64,000 nucleotides of DNA, from contig NC_049994.1 in NCBI RefSeq assembly GCF_000003815.2, forward strand, positions 8,030,025-8,094,024. The letters run 5' to 3'. Shown piece after piece: positions 34,701 to 45,577 of the stretch. The first letter of the stretch is position 1. The number at the start of each line of letters is the position of its first letter. The translations under genes and the position numbers were made by a program. A model generated the notes under the pieces. The model saw only the letters and a program-made list of their open reading frames with translations. It was not told where the DNA came from and did not search any database. Source of the stretch: Branchiostoma floridae (taxonomy: Eukaryota > Chordata > Leptocardii > Amphioxiformes > Branchiostomatidae).

Positions 34701-37700
34701 AAAAATATAATTTCAGAACTGGCCGTTGCCATTTGTGTGAACTAATTATGATACCTTTGTTGTAACAGGAAAGATAGTCACGTTTTTGAGGCTTGTGTAA
34801 TATTACATGTCTTGTTGAACCTTTGTAATATATGAGGGGTATTCAGGTGTAAGCATCAAACCTCTGAATGTACATTGTACAGTATAAGGAACCAACACAC
34901 TTACAAGTATTTAGCTATAGAAAAGTAGGGGTGGCAAGAAGTTTGTTTGGCAAAATACATGATGTGATTGCAAAATCATATGCAGTTGCTTAAGTAACAG
35001 CTTTTTGGCATATCTTATTACCTTGATGTCTAACCTTCATTGATGTACCTTTTTGGCATACACAAGTTGTAGCAAAGCTGAATTGTGCTACTTCTAGATA
35101 GAGAAAAACTCTCATGCTTTGACATAGGTCAACTGTAAAGTCTAAAGATTAATTGTTTTGTAATCTGGATTGAGAACTTGTTATTGCCATCCTTACATGT
35201 ACATCATTAGAGATGAAGAGTGGCTCATACATGTCACAGTAGCAACATCTATTCTTCCTAAGTCAGAAACATGAAGCGTAGACAAGTTTGACTACATGTA
35301 ACTGACTCAGTAGACAAATCAGGGGTTACATAATATTGAAGGCTACTCGGAAGAATTCCCTACCCTATTCAGCATGAACTAGAGGAAGTTCACGTACATG
35401 TAATAAATGAACATGTGAATGTTTTGTTTCAGCTATTGTGGAGCCACATGGAAGGATCATGGGTCTGGATCTCCCTGATGGAGGCCATCTCACCCATGGC
35501 TTCATGACAGACAAGAAGAAGATCTCTGCCACCTCTGTGTTCTTCGAGTCCATGCCCTACAAGGTGGACCCAAAGACTGGGCTGATTGATTATGAGAGGC
35601 TTCGGGAGAATGCAAAGATCTTCCACCCAAGGATGATCATTGCTGGTATGTACTAGTAAGAGATTTTGTCTTTGCCACTGTTCTTTTGTTTGTGTGTTGT
35701 TAAGTTTCAAAAATCTTGCGGGAATCTTAATGGTGGAGAAAAAATGGAGACACCAGCACTAGACTTAGTTATATGGAGGAATAGACGCCATAGACCATAC
35801 TTACAAAACTATCAAGAGCTTTAAATTAAAAGGTTTTGAAGCTAGAATTCAAGTTATTGTTTTTGTAGTTCCAAGTACAGCTACAGTATTGTACAAATGT
35901 AGATCTACTATCTCTTCAGTAACTGTAAATTCATTTAATGTAGTGAGAAACTGAAGGTTTTTGTAGTGTTTTTAGTGTTTGAAACAATTTTGATGTATAG
36001 TTTAGTACATTGGACATGCATACTTGAGCTCTCTCCAAAAACCATGAAAATAAAACCGATGCAAATATTCCAAGATTTGCAACTTATACTACCTGTCCTT
36101 GCCTGCTAAATACATGTACATGTTCCCCTCTTGCAGGTATCAGTTGCTACTCCAGGAACCTGGACTATGCCAAGTTCCGTGAGATTGCAGACGAGAACAA
36201 CGCCTACCTGCTGGCAGACATGGCACACATCTCAGGACTGGTGGCTGCAGGGGCCGTCCCCTCTCCGTTTGAGCACTGCGACATTGTGACGACCACCACA
36301 CACAAGACCCTGCGTGGTGTCAGGGCAGGGATGATCTTCTTCAGGAAAGGTTTGTAATGGAATTTATTTTTAGGATTTTATCTTTGAAAAGTGGACCTGT
36401 CAGCAAAAACATTAAAGAAACATGCATAGAGATTCTGTATCATACTGATCTGAGATGTGCTTGAATACAGGTAAGAAGCACACAATTACAACTTACATTA
36501 AAGAAGTACTAGTATGCATAGAGATTTTGTTTCATACCTATCTGAGATATTGTGCATACATGTAAGAGAAATACAGCTACAATTTATAAGATCAACCTTT
36601 AGGCAGCTAATACACTTATAGTTGTAATGCAAGCTTTGTCAATGTTAAGATTGAAAGTACATGTATGTTCTCTTTTGCTACATCCTACTGAGTTATTGTT
36701 AGCATACTATTACTAGTAAATTGATTTAGTTTCCTAAACAGGTGTTAGAACATACTATACTAGTACTATACTTAGCCTTGTATATTTGATTCACAGACTG
36801 ATCAATTGATTTACGTTTACTGTATTTTTTCTTAGAAGAGAAAAAGAGGATTATCCAGTGTTTTAAGTTTATAGTTACAACTTGGTAGTAATAGTAAAGT
36901 ACATTATGTAGTACATTGCAAACACATTCACTAGATTCACTGTATCATGAATTTGCATTGGGGAAGTCACTGAAAACTGTTGAAATAAAGCCACTGCGAA
37001 CTATACACAGCAGTAAATGACAACTTTTTCAGAGTCAATCAAAAGTTCAGAATGTTGATTTTAAGATGTTGTCTCTGTGCTCTTGTCCAGGTGTAAGGAG
37101 TGTTGGGAAGGATGGGAAGCCCATCATGTATAACCTGGAGTCTCCCATCAACCAGGCTGTGTTTCCTGGGCTTCAGGGGGGACCACATAACCATGCTATT
37201 GCAGGTATGTTGTTGTTACACTTCTATATTTAGTCATACGTAAAAGCAGTTTAGAAAACTAGAAAGGCCGACATTTGCTTAAGAGCAAATACAGCATATT
37301 TCAGCCATACCCCTTCCCACGCAACATTGGACTGTTCCAAATCACCCCTGCGCAAAAATGGAACATCCTCTTAACAGTACATGTACATTATCCCCCAAAG
37401 TGGACTGGTATTGTGAATTGATTCCAGGTAAAAACAGAGCTTGCTTCTATTTTTCAGAAAATGACAATAATCACACCTTCCATTCAGAAAATTTTCATCA
37501 TGACTGAAAATTGTTGAATGACTTCATGTAATGTCATTAACAATTTTCAGTACGATAACTAGGTGTAAGTTTAAAAAAGTATAAGCTCCTTGTGATGTGG
37601 GTACATTTATTATTGCAGTGAACTTTTTTTATTCAAGTAGGGCATACGATTTAATAATTATCAAGCAGGTGCAGGTACTGTAGGAGCGTTTGTTTTCTTC

Positions 37701-40700
37701 AAGCTGTAAAACTGTTAAACTGTTTTACTTTGTATGCAATCAGCCATCGAGCCTATTCTTATTTTAGTTTAACAACTTCCTGCCAGACCCGGAAGATACG
37801 ATTGAACCTTGTTCGAGGATTTATTTTCGTCTGTCTGGTCAGTCTGTTCATACCCTGGCGCTGAGAGTGTTTTATTGGACTGAAACTCTGGCAGTTTAAA
37901 GTTACTTACAATTTAAATGTTCAAAGTTTATGTCAAACAACAACAGCACTAGGAAATGTGGCCACTATAGACAGGTGGTCACTATAGAGAAAATGCTGAT
38001 CTATTGACTAGGAGCCATAGTTACACATGATTTCAGTACACTGATCATTAATACTATAAACATTGCACAGGTAAGCCAATTGTTTAGATGTACAATTAAG
38101 TTCAAATAATTCTGAAGAGAAATATTGATGAGAAAATAATCATTCTCGCCACTGTCTAACTTATAATTACGTATCAAAACTAAACGCAGATTTTCTAACT
38201 AACGCACCTTTCGCCGACTTCATCAAAGGACCGCCGGCTATCAATCAAACACGGCTGTTGATTAGACTTAGAGTTTCAAACAGTCATGTGCTGTGTGCCA
38301 GTTGACAGCGAACTTCATGCTACGTGATGTTTTACATTGCTTGGACCTTCTTTCCTACAGCGGTGCTTCTACAAAATATTTAGACTGTAACACTGAGTCC
38401 CACATGTTTTATAGAATAGAATTTGACGCAGAACAGCGTTTTTTGCTGGGTATTTTTCTTGAAACATGTCCGTGGGAATATCAGCGAGGCGGCGACGTAG
38501 GGATATCAGATCGTCAACAAAAGTCGCACGGCGACTAACGGCGCAGCGAAGATACTAGCGCTATAAATAAGCGCTTCAACTAAGGATGGCAACCCGTACA
38601 ATATTTTTGTATACTGTTGAGCTAAGTAAAGTTTGTTGTTTATGAGGTTTTAGTTGTCTTTGAAGCTTTGACCCGAAATATTTTAAAGTCAAACTGCTGA
38701 AGATTATCGTATATATGGCCCTAAAAAAACTGATAAAAGAAGCCTTCTCAATAGTCTAAAATGCAAGAGCTTCCGGGGGGGCTTCGCCCACCTGGGTCCA
38801 CCCCCCCACAGTGGCCCTGCCCCTGGACCCCGCCAGGGACATTCGGCGGCCCCCGGACCCCTGTCCGACGCTTTGAAAAAATCCTGGCGAGAAGTCTGTA
38901 CGGCCTGAGTCTTCAAGTTAACGTATTGTGTGGTCCCGCTTATGAATATTGATTAGCCTTCGCTTTTCTCTTCGCTGATTGGCTGAACCATTAATTGAAT
39001 TAACTCTTCCTGCCGGCTAGACGCAGGTGCAGATGTCGGCTCTGTGGGGTGAACGTCCGAAAGGTCATGGCATGGAGAACGAAAGAAAACCAATTTCCCC
39101 CCAAAAAAGTGCTGTAATTAAGCCTTTTACAGTACTTTATGCCAAAAATTTCACTTGGATCATTTTACCAATTATCTTATGCCTATCTATACCAAATGTT
39201 ACTCATACCAGGGTACAGGGGTGCAAAATATACCGTTATAAGACCGTCAACAACAGTCGCACGGAGCTAACAGCGCAGCGAAAATACCATCGCTAGCGTT
39301 TCAACTTCGGATAACAAGTTATAAGTACTGTTGAACTCAGTAACGTTAAAGTTTGTTTTTAGTTGCCTTTGACGGTTTGACCTGAAATAGTGTTACGCTA
39401 AACTCCTGAAGAGAAGTTAAGTGACTGCTGCGATTATCATAGATATGCCCCTAAGAACTGATACAATATAAAGCCTTCTGAATAGTCTAAAATGCGAGAG
39501 CCTTAGGCGGGCTTCGCTCCCCCTGGCGGGAACACTGCTATATACGGGATCATGAGGCCCCGCTTATGAATATTAATTAGCCTTTGGCCTCCTCTTCGCT
39601 GATTGGCTAGGTCTTTGATTCAATTAACTCTCCGGCTGACACGCACAGGTGTGGCTCTGCGGGGTCACGGAAGGTCACGTCAGGAGGCCAAAAGAAAACA
39701 AATTTCCCCTCAGAAAAGTGCCAAAATTAATCATTTTAAAGTTGTTTATGTCAAAAATTGTACTTGAATCTTGTTACCAAGTATCTAATGCCTATCTATA
39801 CCAAATTTCAGGTCATTTAATTGCAATACCAGGGTACAGGAGCCAAAAGTGTCCTTTTTTGGTCAACAATTGGCCAAAAATCGCAAAAATAAGCATTTTG
39901 TTGCACTGTACACCAAAAGTGTTATTGAATTTATATGAAGGGATTATCAAGGCACATCTGTGTCAAATTTCAGCTCATTCGGTTGCAATACCAAGGTACA
40001 GGAGCCAAAAGTGTCCTTTTTTGGTCAAAAATTGGTCAAAAAATCGCAAAAATAAGCATTTTGTTGTACTGTACACCAAAAATGTTATTGAATTTATATG
40101 GGGGCATTATCAAGGCACATCTCTGTCAAATTTCAGCTCAGTTGGTTGTAATACCAGGGTACAGGGGCCAAAAGTGTCCTTTTTTGGTCAAAAATTGGTC
40201 AAAAAATCGCAAAAATAAGCATTTTTTGTACTGTACACCAAAAGTGTTATCGAATTTATGTGGGTGCATTATCAAGGCACATCTCTGTCAAATTTCAGCT
40301 CATTTGGTTGTAATACCAGGGTACAGGGGCCAAAATCTACAGTTTTGGTCTAAAATTGACCAAAAAATCTCAATAAAATCATTTTATAGGCAGATATGAA
40401 AAAACTGAGAAAAAAGCATCAAGGTATTGGCCCATTCTACCCCTGTGCCAAATTTCAGGTCATTCGGTCCAGGAACGGCGGAGATGAATCACTTTGAAGA
40501 TTTGACAGGAGAAAGAAAGAAGAAGAAACATGACGAATACAATATATTTCACCATACTATGTATGGCTGAAATATAATAATCTGTGTAATAAACTCACTG
40601 GAAAAAGTATCTCGCAAGAAACTACAGTCCAAGTATATGTGATTGTTTTCATTCAAAGATCAAGAATTCCAATCTGTTGAATTGTACAGGTTAGTATTAC

Positions 40701-43275
40701 GCAGTATAGATCTAAGGTTTCACCGGTTGGTCCTCATTAGTACAAATAGAACAGAAAACATGAAAGAATGTACCCAGGTCTATGTGACTTTTGTGAGAGT
40801 AAAGATTGCAGATCTGCCAATTATATTACTGTTCAGATTTTGTCAACAGAGAATCCAACAGAGTGCTAAGAATGTGCAAGAGTGGTCTTCTAATTATAAA
40901 TACTGATTTTCAAGTCAATATATTGATATAAATGACATGAATAGAAGTTGAAAACTCTTAACAAATAAACATACCTTAAGTTAACTTAACTCCTTAAGAT
41001 TTACAAACACATATAAGGATCTCTACAAATAAATCCCATCTATCTATCTACTGTGTCTACTTGAAGGTATTACAATCTGTACCCTGACAAAGGATATTAC
41101 ATTTCTCCTCAAAGCGATGCATGATAAACATCGCATCTACTTTATGTATGTTCTTAACATGTATGTCTACTCTTGGTTCTTAGGTGTTGCTGTGGCCCTG
41201 AAACAGGCTGCCATGCCAGAGTTTAAGACCTACATACAACAGGTCATTAAGAACTGCCAGGCTATGTGTAAAATGATGATGGACAAGGGATACCATGTGG
41301 TAACAGGTCAGTATCTTCAGTTCTAGCCAGGATGTCAGACTGTCTCCAGCCCCTACACAGGCCAACTGAGTTAGACCCTGATAGATCTTGATAGGGTCTG
41401 GAAGCCAGGCTATCTTAGCTCTCATCCCACTGTGAAGAAATTCTCCCACCAAAATTTACATTTCACAGCATGGATGAATTAGATTGAAAAGTCTTTGTAA
41501 TTACTATATGTTCAACCAGATTTGTTTTACAAGAAAACACTAATTTGCAAGGCTTTCTACAGAAGAGTTACTAATTGAAATAGCTATCTAGAAGATCAGA
41601 TAAACTGTTAGTTTGTTTTACTTTTTAAGAATAATGTTGAAGTAGACCAGGTGTACAATGTAAAAATATTTCTCCGCAAGATGACTTACGCATTGACAAA
41701 ATAATTTGCATTAGTATTGTCCACCTAAAAAGTAATGTTTTGGGTGTCTACGAGCACACTTTGAAATATAGAGTTAGATATTCTGAAGCTTTGCCCATGT
41801 ATGAAATAAGAACTTTTTTTCCTAATTTGAGTGACAAGTTTTTTTTACATGTTTTTCCACAGATGGTTCAGATAACCACCTGCTGCTGATAGACCTGAGG
41901 TCAAAGGGCATCAATGGTTCTAAGACAGAGAAGATCTTGGAGGAGGTCTCCATCGCTTGTAATAAGAACACTTGTCCAGGTAAGTCACAAAACAAGCTTT
42001 AAGGGCTGTTTTTTTTATTATCCATTGTTTGATTATACTGCTGCTGGGATCCCTGATGCAGGGGTAGGCAGCAGTTGGATAGTCTTCACACCCCACTTCC
42101 ATGCGGCTCTGTCCAGTGGGTCGACCACTGTTAGATCGCACACCTTGATGTCCCTCCTAACACACTTCATCCAAGTTCATTTTAGATATCATAATGATGT
42201 ACAAAGAACTGAAGAAGAAAAGGAAAAAGTGTGCTTATTCATGTTTATGATGTAAAACTAAAAGGAAGTACCGTATGTATCAAATTGTGAGAGGAAGTAT
42301 GAAAGGAACAAAGTTAATGTACATGTAACTGATTTCTGACTTTAATGGTACCTCCTTTCTTTTTACTGTAACATGTAAAAGATTCTTGTAAACATCCATT
42401 ACCTGTAGCTGTATATCTTATATATCAGCGTTTCAATTGTTTTGTCCATATTAATAGTGAAGATAAAATTCTACATTGTTTTGAACAGGTGACAAGAGTG
42501 CCCTGAACCCCAGTGGTCTGCGTTTTGGAACACCAGCCCTGACATCCCGCGGTTTTGTGGAGAAGGACTTTGAGAAAGTTACAGACTTTATTGACAGAGG
42601 TAGGTTTAACTTAGGAGATTCCAGCTGCCTCCTCTCAAGTTTGGAGCTGTTTAAACTTGTCATGTGTAATCCTAATTTCAGGCAATAACTTACTTTTGCA
42701 TAAACAATTGTGCCAGTTCAATCTTGAATGTATTGCAAGTACAAGAATCATTTCTGCTCAGTCTTATATTTTGAAGTTTTGGGTGTCATAAACTCACAAG
42801 ACCTGCATTTCACATGTACATAAATGACTATGTCAATGTCAATGTCAATTTAGGAGGTTATCATGACCTATGTATGTGACATGAGTTGTACAGTGATTTC
42901 CTTGCTGCACCTAAATCTCATTTACTTAGTATCACTCACACCAAAAAGCAGTTACTCAAGCAACTAAATATGATTTTGGAAACGGTCAGACGTTTCAGAC
43001 ACCATTTGATGTCTTTCATTATTCCAGTTGTTTGATTTGAGTAACTGCTTTTTGGCATATCTCATTACCCGAATGTCTAACCTTCATCGACCTACTTTCT
43101 ATTACCTACAGCGATCCTGCTGGCTGTTGAGATCCAGACAGTGTCTGGTAAGATGCTGAAGGACTTCAAGGCTAAGATGGTGGAGGAACCATTCTCGTCC
43201 AAGATTGCTGCCCTCCGTGCTGAAGTGGAGGCATTCGCCATCGCTTTCCCCATCCCTGGACTGGAGGACATGTAA
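31727..43275 (+). CDS. SHMT1: Serine hydroxymethyltransferase, cytosolic-type
   Basis: Ten coding exons: 31727-31840, 32262-32380, 34523-34668, 35433-35645, 36137-36349, 37091-37204, 41184-41306, 41863-41979, 42489-42599, 43112-43275 (TAA 43273-43275). Phases match and give 477 aa, the size of cytosolic SHMT. It is a PLP enzyme that converts serine and tetrahydrofolate to glycine and 5,10-methylene-tetrahydrofolate. Visible landmarks: [10 protein letters not shown] near the N-terminus, [40 protein letters not shown] (Asp225, His228) and the PLP lysine in [12 protein letters not shown]-like [10 protein letters not shown] (Lys254). [11 protein letters not shown] and [13 protein letters not shown] follow. 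The first coding exon begins at 31708 and is open upstream of the ATG, so a longer, possibly mitochondrial, isoform cannot be excluded. The symbol follows vertebrate SHMT1; SHMT2 is the alternative. Introns carry MITEs, a SINE and a long tandem-repeat block. Confidence 0.96.
32493..32813. mobile_element. MITE-like element in SHMT intron 2
   Basis: The ends AAAGCCCGTCACACA and TGTGTGACAGGCTT form an imperfect ~14-bp terminal inverted repeat about 320 bp apart. No ORF of note. Confidence 0.6.
33150..33346 (-). repeat. tRNA-derived SINE (minus strand) in SHMT intron 2
   Basis: On the minus strand the head GGGCCGCGTGGCGCAGTGGC plus GCGGGTACGAATCCGAC gives A- and B-box-like blocks. The central part reads CCCTTGGGAAAGGCACTTTA, CACGACTTTCCTCACTTA, CAGGTGTAAGTGAGTATCTA and matches the SINE at 15848-16042. 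More element-like sequence may extend to about 33050. Confidence 0.82.
34986..35045. repeat. Interspersed TTTTTGGCATATCTTATTACC repeat, SHMT introns
   Basis: The block GTTGCTTAAGTAACAGCTTT / TTGGCATATCTTATTACC / TGATGTCTAACCTTCATTGA recurs at 43029-43090. Parts in both orientations also occur at about 32085-32165, indicating a dispersed repeat family within SHMT introns. Confidence 0.65.
38515..39850. repeat. Diverged ~0.7-kb tandem duplication in SHMT intron 6
   Basis: Shared ordered blocks such as GGCGCAGCGAA/CAGCGCAGCGAA, CTGTTGA, AAAGTTTGTT, TTGACC(C/T)GAAATA, AATAGTCTAAAATGC and GGGCTTCGC occur from about 38540 to 38790 and again from about 39258 to 39520. Each is followed by a GCTTATGAATATTRATTAGC block and a CCAGGGTACAGG block. 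A short GC-rich stretch (38770-38880) interrupts the first copy. Confidence 0.7.
39790..40400. repeat. Four tandem copies of a ~162-bp unit in SHMT intron 6
   Basis: GCCAAAAGTGTCCTTTTTTG recurs at 39842, 40004 and 40167, with a changed fourth copy at 40329. Each is preceded by CAAATTTCAGCTCATTYGGT and ACCAGGGTACAGG. The period is 162-163 bp, a multiple of three, so several frames stay open across units (for example 39649-40218); these are repeat artefacts. The block ends in an AGAAAGAAAGAAGAAGAAAC tail near 40508-40527 that looks like the 3' end of a transposable element. Confidence 0.88.
42925..43090. mobile_element. Small fold-back element in SHMT intron 9
   Basis: CCAAAAAGCAGTTACTCAAG at about 42940 is inverted relative to TTGAGTAACTGCTTTTTGG at about 43037. 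The middle contains GGTCAGACGTTTCAGACACC. It ends just before the last SHMT exon. Confidence 0.65.
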
Positions 43276-45020
43276 AAACCAAGCCTCCACTCAGATAGGC
43301 AGACAAACTTTACAACTTTCGTTTGGTTCTCAAGTTCAGTTCATGTTTGGTTTAGACTTTGGAAATAAGTTGACAGTGTTGAAGACATGAAAAGGCAATT
43401 GAAATATTTTTGCCAGCAGTATGCTATTTGTAAGTATGGTTGAACGTCATATTTAATTTTCCAGGATCACTTTCTAATGAAACAAATATATGTTATACGT
43501 ATATCAGACTCTTAATGTAGGCCATAGCAAGTGAATTTTATGGATGACATCCTCTGCAGACTCCAAATTCAATGAGAGAGGGAAAAAAACAAGAGGCTAC
43601 ACTCAACTACACTCAAACTACACACAAGTGTAACTTCTCAAACAACCAACAAGTTTCACTTCTGTAACTACAGTCGTGGCTATCTCACCACTGTCACTTC
43701 TATAAGAACACTGTACCATTTTGGTACTTTATCATCATGCTGATCATCTGAGTGGAAAATTTCTTGTTTTTTTTCTTCTTCAAATTCAAAATAATGAGAG
43801 TGCTGATATCATACATAAAATTTACTTGCTGTAGCCTTATGATTCTACTTAACTTAATAGAGCAGTAAACATTAAGTGACACTTATGAACTTTATAAAAT
43901 TATACAAATATCACCTACTTGAAACATACATGTACCATATATCAATTTTACACCTCATCAGGTTTTCCTAAGAAGCATAAGTGATTATAGCTAGAAATGC
44001 AATACATGTTTTAAGACTGCTTGAATTCAGTAATCTACAGGTTAAAAACTTAACATTGATAGATACATGTTGTCATCTTGATCATGAACTACCTGTACGT
44101 AAGGACTATCAATGCAATGAGCTAAATTGCTCAACAACACTTGTGGCTAGATTTATGTTGTTTGTGTTTTTCATTTCTTAAAAGATTTGGAAGTAGTAGT
44201 ATGACAAAAATATTTCTTGAAGACAAGACAGAATTTAACTGGTATTTCTCTTTTGATGAAAAAGAGAATGGTGATTGGTGAGATGCAAGTGTATGTCAAG
44301 CAGCACTTTGCATGGATATGTAATGATTTCTTTGCATGTCTGTGAAAGATTTTGATAAGTGAATAGATGAAATGTTAGAACAAATGAATGGCAGAAGGAA
44401 TGTCAATTTAGAGATTTCAGAATAGCCACAATCATTATGATACTTACATGTATGTGATAGTCTTTGGTGCAACATATTGGCCAAAGCATCATTATGATAG
44501 GTATATGCAGTTCTGATCATTTCAATTTGTCAAAATTTTTTTCAATCATGTATTTGAATTTATGGTAATGGTTTGCATATGTTAAGAATTGTCACAAAAT
44601 ACAGTATCTGCTGTACATACATGCTTTAAATTTAGGCACGTAACACATCAAGGCTGTAGCACAAGACATATCAGAAAGTTAAAGTTTGCGTACACATTTT
44701 TGGAAAAAAATAATCTTTGGGTGCCAACAAGCTTTAAAAAGATGGATAATCATCTTGTACTGTAAGTCGGTTGTAGACTACCATAATGATTACATCCATG
44801 TCTTTTCAAATTAATATTCTTGTGTATGTTTGTAGCTATCTAGGAGCCCTTTATGCTCATTTATTTGTATGTGTACTTAATTTGAATTAGGTGTGATGTA
44901 TAAAACAAGCAGATAATTTCCAAAACACTTCTTTATAGAGACACTAGTTTCTAGAAAGAAAATAGTATTTTGTCATTACAGAAATCCCAGTCAATAAAAA
45001 GATTTCCGTATTATATATTG
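43276..45020 (+). other. SHMT 3' UTR and intergenic spacer
   Basis: AT-rich sequence without coding character after the SHMT stop. The clearest AATAAA is at 44993-44998, which would imply a long 3' UTR of about 1.7 kb; nearer variant signals may be used instead. Confidence 0.4.
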
Positions 45021-45577
45021 CACGTTTTTCTAACATCAAAAGGTACAGTACGGTAGTAATACATCTTACAACCTAGGGTTTTCCTGTGTAGAATTTATAA
45101 CAATGTTGTTAGCGACCTGTACTAAGTGCACATAACATTGTGTGACGTAGGGCTTTTTTTAAAGAAACATCTTACTATTTCTTGCCATATGAAATATGCA
45201 CAGCATTTTGAAAGTTCTTTTAACATGACCACACACCAAAATTCATGCAGTGTTTTCCAACTGCAAGCATACACAAATAGGCGTACATTTAAGCTGAGTA
45301 TCAACATACAATAAGTCTGGGTATTGTGATAGAAACATTATCCTCCTTTTGCTAGCTGTGTCCAAGAGACCACAAAAGACCAAATGTCTTGATGTATGGG
45401 AGTTTGCAATGAGAGAGGAAAAGTGAAACAAGACACCTTGGCATTCATGACCTTCCCATTGACTCCCATTTAAACCCTCTGACCCCTCCCAGGGTGAAAA
45501 TAAACTACGCAGTGTAGTCATCAAACAAGACTGTAATTTCTACACCAGTAAATGTTTGCTACGCTAGAGCGTTTAAG

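Noticed and set aside
38761-38952. GC-rich frame rich in Pro/Gly in SHMT intron 6
   Set aside because: It lies within the duplicated repeat block and has only composition, no motif.
39649-40399. Long open frames of 189 and 154 codons in the SHMT intron
   Set aside because: They exist only because the 162-bp tandem unit is a multiple of three; the same peptide repeats and has no family resemblance.
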